Shown here in pieces: positions 16,793-24,276 of a stretch of DNA of 28,477 nt. The DNA comes from an uncultured Bacteroidaceae bacterium (GTDB taxonomy: Bacteria; Bacteroidota; Bacteroidia; Bacteroidales; Bacteroidaceae): the NCBI GenBank assembly GCA_934394435.1, contig CAKRRN010000030.1, positions 1 through 28,477 of the forward strand, written 5' to 3'. Both the position numbers and the translations under genes were made by a program. The first letter of the stretch is position 1; each line of letters opens with the position of its first letter. A model generated the notes under the pieces. The model had not been told where the DNA came from. It worked only from the letters and a program-made list of their open reading frames with translations, and searched no databases.

Positions 16793-17511
16793 CTCTGTTT
16801 TTAACAAGCAACCCCTTTGTGGAAGGTACTGCATTCTTTTCCAATAAGAATGATTTCACAGACCTGTTCATGTACAAGATGCCTAATCCCGCACGCGCTC
16901 TGTTTGTGGCCAGCAATCCTGCAGATGTGGATGGGACAGAACAGTGGGCACAGTTTATGAAGGAGAGTCTGGGAGAGTTGGGAGCTAATATCCTTACTTT
17001 GAATGTACTTCATGATAAGACTGCCCATGAAGCGCCTTTTATGGTATCAGGCGCTAATTTTATTGTGCTTAACGGTGGGCATGTGCCTACTCAGAATCGT
17101 TTCTTCCACCGTATAGGTTTACGAGCATTGCTTCAAGACTGGAATGGAGTGCTGATGGGGATAAGTGCAGGTAGCATGAACAGTGCAGACATTGTCTATG
17201 CCTTGCCCGAAGAGCCAGGTGAAACGTTTGACCCCTATTATCAAAGATATCTGAGTGGACTCGGACTTACAAAGACCTGCATCATACCGCATTTTCAGAA
17301 GTTTCATGATGCGTATCTGGATGGCAAGCATGTTGTGAACGACTTGGCAAAAGGAGATAGCATGGGACATTGCTTCTATGCCCTGCCAGATGGCTCTTTC
17401 CTTTACAGGGTGGGGCAACGTGAGGAGCTGCACGGACCAGCATGGATAATCAAAGATGGTGAGTGCACACTGTGTAATCACGAAGGAGAGATATTGTTGC
17501 TACACGAATAA
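16789..17511 (+). CDS. Peptidase S51 family protein (PepE/cyanophycinase-like)
   Basis: A 240-residue class I glutamine amidotransferase-fold protein of the S51 group, which includes aspartyl dipeptidase PepE and cyanophycinase. The nucleophile turn GISAGS (124-129) places Ser 126, and IIPHFQKFH carries the likely catalytic His at about 168. NGGHVPTQ (96-103) is the family's oxyanion-side segment. No signal peptide is present. It overlaps the esterase by four bases. Family members cleave Asp-X dipeptides or beta-linked aspartyl-arginine units; which applies here cannot be told. The gene is followed by the repeat array at 17555 and faces the minus-strand cyclo-ligase gene. Confidence 0.88.
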   Translation: MTLFLTSNPFVEGTAFFSNKNDFTDLFMYKMPNPARALFVASNPADVDGTEQWAQFMKESLGELGANILTLNVLHDKTAHEAPFMVSGANFIVLNGGHVPTQNRFFHRIGLRALLQDWNGVLMGISAGSMNSADIVYALPEEPGETFDPYYQRYLSGLGLTKTCIIPHFQKFHDAYLDGKHVVNDLAKGDSMGHCFYALPDGSFLYRVGQREELHGPAWIIKDGECTLCNHEGEILLLHE

Positions 17512-17554
17512 TAGTTTTTGCTATTCTCGTATATTTATAGTGTTTAGAGAAAAA

Positions 17555-17766
17555 ATGGTAAAGTCGAAGTGAACTTCGCTTTGCTCATTTAGCTTAACGA
17601 AAACGTTGGATTTACATCCTTCGTTTTCTCGCCATGGTAAAACTGAAGCGAGCTACGCTTTACTCACTTGGCTTAACGAAAACGTTGGATTTACATCCTT
17701 CGTTTTCTCGCCATGGTAAAACTGAAGCGAGCTACGCTTTACTCACTTGGCTTAACGAAAACGTTC
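17555..17766 (+). repeat. Intergenic two-hairpin repeat, locus B (three tandem units, period 79)
   Basis: Units start at 17555, 17634 and 17713 (ATGGTAAA.. each time); the third is cut off after AACGAAAACGTT at 17766. Copies two and three are identical over their shared length. Copy one differs within the second hairpin (CGAAG-TGAA-CTTCG instead of AAGCG-AGCTA-CGCTT) but keeps the fold. Every complete unit has hairpin 1, GAAAACG-TT-GGAT-TTAC-ATCC-TT-CGTTTTC. The array lies between two converging genes, so it could also act as a bidirectional terminator. The same element occurs at 10811-10915. There are no distinct spacers, so this is not a CRISPR array. Confidence 0.92.
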
Positions 17767-17781
17767 CTTTAGAAACAACAG

Positions 17782-18333
17782 TCAGTCTGTCAAGGAGCAT
17801 ACCTTTTGCATACAAATGTCATGCTTTTCTGACGGAATGTGTGGGAGTAGTTGGAAAGGAAAGCAGACGCCGATGAGGTATGCTTGCGGCATACGAGTGA
17901 GCAAGCGGTCATAGTAACCCTTTCCTCGCCCAAGTCGATGTCCTTGTCTGTCGAATCCCATTCCAGGAACAACCGCTAATTCTATATTTTTGTATTCCGT
18001 ATTGTTTATCTCCTTGCCAGATGGTTCCTGTATGCCAAATGCTCCTGTTTGCATGGGAGTGTCTGGCAAGTATCGTCGTACTTCAATGCTTTCTGGACCA
18101 CTTACGACAGGCAGATAAATTTGTTTGCCAGCCTTGTGTGTTTCTTGAATCAGAGGTAGTACATCCACTTCATCGGCAAGGGGATAGTAAAGCAATATGG
18201 ATTGTGCAGACTGCCATATGGCAAGGCGGCACACATCCCTGCAGATTCTCTCCGAAAGAATACGGAGTTCTGATGGGGTGTGTGCCGCTTTTTGTTGACG
18301 TATAAATATACGCAGTTCTTTTTTTGAAAGCAT
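17782..18333 (-). CDS. 5-formyltetrahydrofolate cyclo-ligase
   Basis: A 183-residue enzyme (MTHFS, ygfA/fau family) that uses ATP to turn 5-formyl-THF into 5,10-methenyl-THF, recycling a folate by-product. The family P-loop-like segment GMGFDRQGHRLGRGKGYYDR spans 124-143, with SILLYYPLADEVD (45-57) as the N-terminal substrate side. The length is typical. It begins 18 bases after the GH109-like gene on the same strand, so the two may share a transcript although no functional link is evident. Its 3' end is next to the repeat array. Confidence 0.93.
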   Translation of the reverse strand: MLSKKELRIFIRQQKAAHTPSELRILSERICRDVCRLAIWQSAQSILLYYPLADEVDVLPLIQETHKAGKQIYLPVVSGPESIEVRRYLPDTPMQTGAFGIQEPSGKEINNTEYKNIELAVVPGMGFDRQGHRLGRGKGYYDRLLTRMPQAYLIGVCFPFQLLPHIPSEKHDICMQKVCSLTD

Positions 18334-18351
18334 GTAGGAGAAGATAGTCCG

Positions 18352-19938
18352 TTATTTCTTCGCTTTCTTCGCTTTCTTCGCTTGGGCTTTATCGTATTTC
18401 TCCCAAAGTTTCTTCTTTATGGTCATAGCCTTCTGTGCCTCTGTGCTTGCTTTGGCTGCTGCTGCTGTGGCAGCTTCGTCAGCTGCTGTAGCATAAGCAT
18501 GGTGGAAACCTTTTTCTACATTCCAGTAGCCACGTGTAAAGTCTGGGAAAGAAACCGATGCGCAGTTGTTATCCATGCTCAGAGTGCCTAATTCTGCTAG
18601 ACAACACCATTCTGCCAAATCATAAACGTCCATATCCAAAGGAAGTCCGTTTTGCAGGCAATATATCAAACGTGCATCCATGATGAAGTCCATGCCACCG
18701 TGTCCGCCAACTTCTTTTGCCATCTCACCATATTTCTTCAGTATGGGGTGTTGGTATTTGGCCACGAGAGCGTCCTGTTGTTCTTTGCTCATAAAGGCGT
18801 GAGTATCCAGTTTGTCCACTTGTGGTACACCGCTTTCTTTGATTGCGCCACCATCGAGAGCGAAGTGCTCTTCTGGATATTTCGTAGCATAGCCATTTGT
18901 TCCAATCAGCTTGTACAGACGGTTATAGGGCTGATAGGTCATCACGTTATGCTGAATCTGTACCATCTTGCCGTTTTCTGTTCGCATCAGAGTGGTTGTC
19001 TGATCACCATTGCGATATTCGGGACAGTCCTTGCCTGTATGCTTTTTTACGTAGTCGCGTCCAACCACACTCTTTGTGTCCATCGCTACCAGAGTCTTGA
19101 AACGGTCACCGCGGTGTATGTTCATAGCTTGTGCCACAGGGCCCAGTCCATGAGTGGCATATACGTCTCCACGGTTTTCCTTGTTGTATTTCATTCTCCA
19201 TCCAAGTTTATCTGGGTCTGAACCATCTGGGTTCTTCCAGTATGCGTCCCAGAAGGGCTGCAGGTTGTGGATATAGGCACCTTCTGCGCTAACAATCTCA
19301 CCGAATACCCCATGTTGTGCCATATTCAGGGCATTCATCTCATACCAGTCGTAGCAACAGTTCTCCAGTATCATGCAGTGCTTGCGAGTCTGTTCGGACA
19401 GGTTGATAAGTTCCCAACATTGGTCCAAATTCATTGCGCTGGGCACTTCGATGGCAGTGTGCTTGCCGTTCTTTAGAGCGCATACAGCTACGGGGAAGTG
19501 ATGATCCCAGTCTGTGGCAACGTATACTAGATCTATGTCAGCACGCTTGCAAAGCTCTTCGTAGCCTTTGGCACCACTGTAGATATCTGCGGGAGGCAGT
19601 CCTGCATTGCGCAGATACTGCTGGCAAGCCTCTGCACGTGCTTCCTCGTAGTCACACAATGCCACAATCTGAACACCTGGTATGTGTGTGAAACGTGCTA
19701 CAGCTCCAGGTCCACGCATGCCTAATCCTACGAATCCAACTCTGACAGTTGTCATTTTGGGCGCAGTAAGTCCCAATACATTCTCTTGTCCTGCAGGTCG
19801 AGCAGGTGTCTCCACCACGATGGTTCCTTTGTCCCAGTGCCATTTCGTACCTGGGCTGATGCTCTGGGCATTTGCGCTCACAAGCATTGCCACTGCAGCA
19901 ATTGCTGTTAGGGCAATTCTCTTAAAAAAAAATTTCAT
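18352..19938 (-). CDS. Secreted GH109-like Gfo/Idh/MocA protein with Lys/Ala tail
   Basis: A 528-residue exported protein. I start at the ATG at 19938, giving the signal peptide MKFFFKRIALTAIAAVAMLVSANA; an open frame extends to 20157 but runs past the promoter. The NAD-binding fold begins RVGFVGLGMRGPGAV (66-80), followed by IVALCDYEEA, YVATDWDHH and IEVPSAMN. Middle segments EGAYIHNLQPFW and THGLGPVAQAMNIHRGDR match, from memory, the Bacteroides proteins named glycosyl hydrolase family 109. That family removes alpha-N-acetylgalactosamine by an NAD-assisted redox mechanism; whether this member has that activity is inference. The C-terminus is Lys/Ala-rich and ends in three AKK units coded by a perfect 9-base tandem repeat (18355-18381). 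Confidence 0.87.
   Translation of the reverse strand: MKFFFKRIALTAIAAVAMLVSANAQSISPGTKWHWDKGTIVVETPARPAGQENVLGLTAPKMTTVRVGFVGLGMRGPGAVARFTHIPGVQIVALCDYEEARAEACQQYLRNAGLPPADIYSGAKGYEELCKRADIDLVYVATDWDHHFPVAVCALKNGKHTAIEVPSAMNLDQCWELINLSEQTRKHCMILENCCYDWYEMNALNMAQHGVFGEIVSAEGAYIHNLQPFWDAYWKNPDGSDPDKLGWRMKYNKENRGDVYATHGLGPVAQAMNIHRGDRFKTLVAMDTKSVVGRDYVKKHTGKDCPEYRNGDQTTTLMRTENGKMVQIQHNVMTYQPYNRLYKLIGTNGYATKYPEEHFALDGGAIKESGVPQVDKLDTHAFMSKEQQDALVAKYQHPILKKYGEMAKEVGGHGGMDFIMDARLIYCLQNGLPLDMDVYDLAEWCCLAELGTLSMDNNCASVSFPDFTRGYWNVEKGFHHAYATAADEAATAAAAKASTEAQKAMTIKKKLWEKYDKAQAKKAKKAKK
18355..18381. repeat. 9-base tandem repeat (3 copies) coding the AKK tail
   Basis: TTTCTTCGC occurs three times without a gap directly before the stop codon of the GH109-like gene (minus strand GCGAAGAAA, Ala-Lys-Lys). 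Copy number could vary by slippage without breaking the frame. Confidence 0.9.
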
Positions 19939-19971
19939 AAGTGTTGATAGATTAGTTCTAAATATGTGGGA

Positions 19972-19979
19972 CAAAGATA
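19972..19979 (-). promoter_or_regulatory. -7 box of the GH109-like gene
   Basis: The minus strand reads TATCTTTG at 19979-19972, 34 bases before the chosen ATG. No clear TTTG box is found at the expected distance. A start point near 19965 supports the short N-terminus. Confidence 0.5.
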
Positions 19980-20075
19980 AGAAAAGTAAATGGAATCGCG
20001 CGCATGTGTGAAGGAAAAAAGGACGTGGGGATGATGAAATCTGACATCCAGTCATGTTTTCTGACAGGAAAGGTG

Positions 20076-20083
20076 TATCTTTG
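20076..20083 (+). promoter_or_regulatory. rlmN: -7 box of the rlmN operon
   Basis: TATCTTTG (20076-20083) fits TAnnTTTG exactly. The upstream element is weak (TTTT at 20057-20060). Transcription from near 20090 leaves a leader of about 10 bases before the rlmN start. It diverges from the GH109-like promoter. Confidence 0.55.
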
Positions 20084-20099
20084 CATCTTATAATATGGT

Positions 20100-21152
20100 A
20101 TGATGGAGAAAAAAGCTTTATTGGGTCTGACCCTTGATGAACTTCGGGTTGTGTCAAAAGAACTAGGCATGCCTGGTTTTACTGCAGGACAGATGGCGCG
20201 TTGGCTGTACAAAAGCCACGTAAAGGATATTAGTGAAATGACTAATATCTCTTTGCGTATGCGTACGGCCTTGGCTGAACATTATACTGTGGGTTGTACG
20301 CCTCCTGCGGATTGTCAGCGTAGCGTAGACGGGACAATCAAATATTTATTCCCAACGGAGGATGGACAACAGGTGGAGTCTGTCTATATCCCTGATGGAG
20401 ATAGAGCCACACTTTGTGTAAGCAGCCAGGTAGGCTGTCGTATGGGATGCCGTTTCTGTATGACGGGTAGGCAAGGATTTCATGGCAGTTTGCGGACTTC
20501 TGATATTCTAAACCAAATTTATTCATTGCCCGAACGTGAGAGCTTGACTAATGTTGTCTTCATGGGACAGGGAGAACCTTTGGATAATTATGACAACGTA
20601 TTGAAAGCAACGGAGATTCTGACGGAAGAGTATGGATGGGGATGGAGTCCGAAGCGTATAACTGTATCTACGGTTGGAGTCAGGCGTAATGTGGAACGTT
20701 TCCTTAACGAAAGTGCCTGTCATCTGGCTGTCAGTTTGCATAATCCCTTTGCGGAGGAACGACGAACGATGATGCCTGCAGAGAATGCCTGTGCGCTTGC
20801 AGATGTTGTTCAACTGCTACGCACGTATGACTGGAGTCATCAGAGACGGCTCAGTTTTGAATACATCGTCTTTGGTGGACTGAATGATTCGCCAGCACAT
20901 GCACGAGAGCTTGTGAAACTCTTGTCGGGTATGGAATGCCGTGTGAATCTGATACGCTTCCATGAAATTCCAGATACGCCTTATCGTGGAGCAAGTGAAG
21001 ATACAATGGTGTGGCTACGCGATTATCTTACCCATCATGGAATAATCACGACCATACGTGCAAGCAGAGGACAGGATATTTATGCTGCGTGTGGATTGCT
21101 GCACGCACATAAGAATGGAAAAGAAAACGAAAGCGGAAACGAAAGCTTATGA
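20100..21152 (+). CDS. rlmN: 23S rRNA A2503 / tRNA A37 C2-methyltransferase RlmN
   Basis: A 350-residue radical SAM methyltransferase that methylates C2 of adenine 2503 in 23S rRNA and of A37 in some tRNAs. The iron-sulfur motif is CRMGCRFC with Cys 113, 117 and 120; the methyl-carrying Cys is 331 in DIYAACGLL. MGQGEPLDNYDNV and TVSTVGV are also typical. The start is either ATG at 20100 or the adjacent ATG at 20103. It opens a long plus-strand operon and its stop overlaps the next start (ATGA at 21149-21152). Confidence 0.95.
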   Translation: MMEKKALLGLTLDELRVVSKELGMPGFTAGQMARWLYKSHVKDISEMTNISLRMRTALAEHYTVGCTPPADCQRSVDGTIKYLFPTEDGQQVESVYIPDGDRATLCVSSQVGCRMGCRFCMTGRQGFHGSLRTSDILNQIYSLPERESLTNVVFMGQGEPLDNYDNVLKATEILTEEYGWGWSPKRITVSTVGVRRNVERFLNESACHLAVSLHNPFAEERRTMMPAENACALADVVQLLRTYDWSHQRRLSFEYIVFGGLNDSPAHARELVKLLSGMECRVNLIRFHEIPDTPYRGASEDTMVWLRDYLTHHGIITTIRASRGQDIYAACGLLHAHKNGKENESGNESL

Positions 21153-22240
21153 AAAAGAATAATATTATAGAGAGCGTAGGTCGGTTGTGGATGCCGCTGC
21201 TGGTAGTAATCACATTGTCTTTGACTGGGTGCACGAAGGAGATGGTGTTGCCCAAAGCAAGTGGTAGACCCTACGAGGTGCTTGTCGTTCTTGACAACAA
21301 GATGTGGAACGCTCCAGCAGGGCGTGCCTTGTTTGATATCTTAGATACAAATGTGCCTGGATTGCCTCAGGATGAACGTTCGTTTCACATCTCACAAGTG
21401 GAACCCAAACATCTGAGTGATGGAATGAAAATCTTCCGTAATATCATTATGGTAAATATGGATCCAGCCCAATTCACACAGACGCGTATGCGTTTTACTC
21501 GTGATAAGTATGCTGTCGGGCAGATAGTGCTTACCTTTAATACTCCTGATGAGGAAAGCCTAAGAAAGTTCTGTAAGGAACACAGACAAGAGGTAGTGGA
21601 TTTTCTTACTCATACAGAGATGAATCGTCTGATAAAGGAATTGAATGTGAAATATTCCAAGACCATTTACGATCTGGCTTGGAGTGAGTTTGCCTGTAAG
21701 TTTTATGCTCCGAAGGAAATACAAAGTTACAAGAAAGGCGTTCAATTCTTTTGGACCAGTAACAACACCGCCTCTGGATTGGAGAATATCTGTATGTACA
21801 GCTATCCCTACGAGGGTCCTGAGACATTTAATAAAGAGTACGTCTTGCAAAAACGTGATTCTGTGATGAAGGCGAATTTGCCAGGTGAGCGTCCAGGTAT
21901 GTATATGCAAACTGACACTCTCCATACAGACGTGAAGCCTATCAGTGTACATGGTAAATATGCTTTGGAAATCCGTGGTCTTTGGATGATAAAGGAAGAT
22001 AAGCAGGCAAATCTATGGGATAGCATGGGCGGACCTTTTGTGAGTCACAGTAGGGTGGATACAGAAACCAATCGTGTGATTGTGGTGGAAGGATTTGTAT
22101 ATGCACCAGAGAAAATGAAAAGAGGGTTGATGCGTAGGCTCGAAGGCTCGCTTTACACTCTTCAGTTGCCTCAAGAGCAGTACTCGCTTATCCAGACAGA
22201 CGTGGAGGAGGACTCTACGCATGTCAAGAGCGACAAATGA
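21149..22240 (+). CDS. DUF4837 family lipoprotein
   Basis: A 363-residue Bacteroidetes DUF4837 protein. The N-terminus ends in the lipobox LTGC with Cys 28, so it should be lipid-anchored in the periplasm or outer membrane. Family features include the early segment GRPYEVLVVLDNKMW and the later YPYEGPETFNKEYVLQKRDSV and EIRGLWMI. No catalytic motif is recognisable. It overlaps rlmN by four bases, and a PdxA-like gene follows after 47 bases. The function is unknown. Confidence 0.9.
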   Translation: MKKNNIIESVGRLWMPLLVVITLSLTGCTKEMVLPKASGRPYEVLVVLDNKMWNAPAGRALFDILDTNVPGLPQDERSFHISQVEPKHLSDGMKIFRNIIMVNMDPAQFTQTRMRFTRDKYAVGQIVLTFNTPDEESLRKFCKEHRQEVVDFLTHTEMNRLIKELNVKYSKTIYDLAWSEFACKFYAPKEIQSYKKGVQFFWTSNNTASGLENICMYSYPYEGPETFNKEYVLQKRDSVMKANLPGERPGMYMQTDTLHTDVKPISVHGKYALEIRGLWMIKEDKQANLWDSMGGPFVSHSRVDTETNRVIVVEGFVYAPEKMKRGLMRRLEGSLYTLQLPQEQYSLIQTDVEEDSTHVKSDK

Positions 22241-22287
22241 ACAACTCTTGTTTAAAATAGAATGAATGCAGATTTATAATAAGGAAA

Positions 22288-23193
22288 ATGAAAAAATACA
22301 AAATAGGTATTGTTCCAAACATTGAAGACGAAGCTCTCTGTCAGATAGTGATAGACTCGTTGGAAGAGCCCATGATGACGGATTTGTTTATCCCCATATT
22401 GTATATGGACAAAATTTTGCTGGACAAGCAAAGAGAAGGTCATGAGTCTGACACGAAGTTTCTGGAAGTGGCTGATGCAAATAATGCGCGTGAGGAATGT
22501 GTGTGTGTGGTGAATGTAGGAAAGGCAGAAGACCAGAACGAAGAAAACGAGGCAAGGTGGAAAACTGATTTATCTGAAGGGCGTATTGACGCGTTGGTTT
22601 ATGCGGGAGATGTAGATGCTCGGACGTGTATAGATAATGCCCACTCTGTTGTATATCTCTCTGAGTCAGCATGTATGGCTTTGGTGGATAGAGATAATTT
22701 GGCAGAGAACTTGCCTGAGATGATCGGAATTTTGGAACGAGATCTGGATATGACCCGTCCACGTTTGGCTGTGATAGCTGATACGGACAAGCAAAAGGAA
22801 GAATGGGAGGAAAAGTCTGATGACCTGAGAGCCTTTCTGTATGGGCCTTTCCTGACAGAAACTTTTTTCGAAGAGGATCTGTGGCAGAATTACGATGCGA
22901 TGCTAGCTTTGGATTTTGAAAGTGCAATACGTTGTTTCAGAGAGAATGCCCATGCATGGGGAGTATGCCTAACGGAGAACGCACAGGGAAACGTTTCTTT
23001 ATACCCTGCCTATAACACTCAACCTATGGGCGAAGATGCTGCCGTGTTTAACTCCATTAGCTTGAACCGAGCATTCTATACGGTTGTTGACGTAATGCGA
23101 AGCAGAGAACGCTATGATGTTGCGCATAAATCTCCATTGCCCAAGCTGTTCCATGAGAAAAGGGAAGATCGCAGAAGTGCCAATGTGGAGTGA
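22288..23193 (+). CDS. PdxA-derived protein without PdxA active site (pseudoenzyme)
   Basis: A 301-residue intact frame that resembles Bacteroidales PdxA (4-hydroxythreonine-4-phosphate dehydrogenase, PLP synthesis) at both ends. The start KKYKIGIVPNIEDEAL corresponds to IGITHGDxxGIG, and the end SLNRAFYTVVDVMRSRERYD..PL.KLF.EKRED corresponds to the PdxA C-terminus. The catalytic parts are gone. The GHT metal-His segment reads VYAGDVDARTCID (104-116), the MYHDQGL segment reads LALDFESAI (206-214), and the SPDHGTA segment reads YPAYNTQPM (239-247). The phosphate-binding HGD near the start is VPN. It is too short by about 50 residues compared with a typical PdxA of about 360. No frameshift or stop is present, so it is expressed or only recently freed from constraint. 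A missing function is certain for PdxA chemistry; a new role is inference. Confidence 0.75.
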   Translation: MKKYKIGIVPNIEDEALCQIVIDSLEEPMMTDLFIPILYMDKILLDKQREGHESDTKFLEVADANNAREECVCVVNVGKAEDQNEENEARWKTDLSEGRIDALVYAGDVDARTCIDNAHSVVYLSESACMALVDRDNLAENLPEMIGILERDLDMTRPRLAVIADTDKQKEEWEEKSDDLRAFLYGPFLTETFFEEDLWQNYDAMLALDFESAIRCFRENAHAWGVCLTENAQGNVSLYPAYNTQPMGEDAAVFNSISLNRAFYTVVDVMRSRERYDVAHKSPLPKLFHEKREDRRSANVE

Positions 23194-23238
23194 GCCAACC
23201 AGATAGATACGACAGAAGAATAGGTAAGAGAGGAGAAA

Positions 23239-24276
23239 TTGAAAACGACATATAGAAACATGTTTCTTGCATTAGGAATAGCAACGCTACTCCTCATGCT
23301 GTATAATCTGAATCTTACGTGGGAAGAAGCTTCTGCTCTGGTTCGGAAAGCAGGTTTTTGGCTACCAGCATGTGTGGCACTTTGGCTTTTTATCTATTTG
23401 ATAAATGCTTTTGCATGGAGTCTGATCATTCGTGGAAGAGGAGATGGAAACGAGGATGCTCTCTCTTTTTGGCATATACTGAAGTATACAGTCACGGGAT
23501 ATGCTCTGAATTATGTGACGCCAGCTGGTGTACTTGGAGGCGAGCCTTATCGTATTATGGAGCTAAAACCAGTCTTGGGTACAGAGCGTGCTGTCAGCTG
23601 TGTCCTGCTCAATTCCATGATGCACATATTAAGTCATTTCTGTTTCTGGGCATTTTGCCTTTTGCTCGTTTTTGCTCGTTGCTCACATAATATGAACCCC
23701 ACGCTGATTGCTGTAATTGCGCTTTCAAGCGTGTTTGTTGTGGCAGGGCTGTACGTTTTCTGTAAGGCTTACCAAGGAGGAGTGGCAGAACGAAGTGTGC
23801 GGTGGCTGGTCCGCTTGCCGCTGGTCGGTAAATATATGCGTGAATGGACTCGAACTCATCTCGAAACCTTGCAGATTATAGACAAACAGATAATAGCTTT
23901 GCATCAGCAAAATCCATGGGTGTTTTGGATAACCTTATTGTCAGAGTTCGGGGCAAGAGTCTTTGGATGTTTGGAATTACTTTTCGTATTGAGCATTTTT
24001 ACGGACTCTGTGTCCTTTGTTGATTGCATTATGATGCAGGGATTTAGTAGCTTGGTGGCTAATCTCTTATTTTTTATCCCTATGCAGCTTGGTGTGCGTG
24101 AGGCATGCATGGCACTTTTTACAAGTTTCAATCTTGCGAATGGAGGCTATGGTATGCTGGCTGGCTTGGTTATTAGGATAAGAGAGATCGTGTGGATAAC
24201 CATAGGCTTGTGCCTGATGAAGATGGGCAATTTGCCGCAGACAACTGTTCAACAATCAAATGTCAGAGAATCATGA
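23239..24276 (+). CDS. Flippase-like (LPG synthase transmembrane, UPF0104) protein
   Basis: A 345-residue polytopic inner-membrane protein of the lysylphosphatidylglycerol-synthase transmembrane family. Several membrane segments are visible, among them residues 7-21, 43-65 and the pair near 235-265. The motif GVLGGEPYRIMEL and the late QLGVREACMALF are characteristic. It has only the membrane part, with no soluble aminoacyl-transfer domain, so lysylation of lipids is unlikely and lipid or glycolipid transport is a possible role. I use the TTG at 23239, preceded by AGGAG (23231-23235), because relatives begin with a similar K..Y.N.F; an ATG at 23260 is the alternative. It overlaps the sigma-54 activator by four bases. 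Confidence 0.85.
   Translation: MKTTYRNMFLALGIATLLLMLYNLNLTWEEASALVRKAGFWLPACVALWLFIYLINAFAWSLIIRGRGDGNEDALSFWHILKYTVTGYALNYVTPAGVLGGEPYRIMELKPVLGTERAVSCVLLNSMMHILSHFCFWAFCLLLVFARCSHNMNPTLIAVIALSSVFVVAGLYVFCKAYQGGVAERSVRWLVRLPLVGKYMREWTRTHLETLQIIDKQIIALHQQNPWVFWITLLSEFGARVFGCLELLFVLSIFTDSVSFVDCIMMQGFSSLVANLLFFIPMQLGVREACMALFTSFNLANGGYGMLAGLVIRIREIVWITIGLCLMKMGNLPQTTVQQSNVRES

Noticed and set aside
17555..17766. CRISPR array
   Set aside because: The repeats follow each other directly with a 79-base period and no distinct spacers, and there are no cas genes.
18652..19221. 189-residue plus-strand frame inside the GH109-like gene
   Set aside because: Antisense shadow of a gene with signal peptide, NAD motif and family matches.
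19939..20157. N-terminal extension of the GH109-like protein by 73 residues
   Set aside because: It would run across the -7 box at 19972 and past the divergent rlmN start, and would hide the signal peptide that starts at 19938.
23239..24276. Lysylphosphatidylglycerol synthase MprF
   Set aside because: Only the membrane part is present; the soluble lysyl-transfer domain of MprF is missing.
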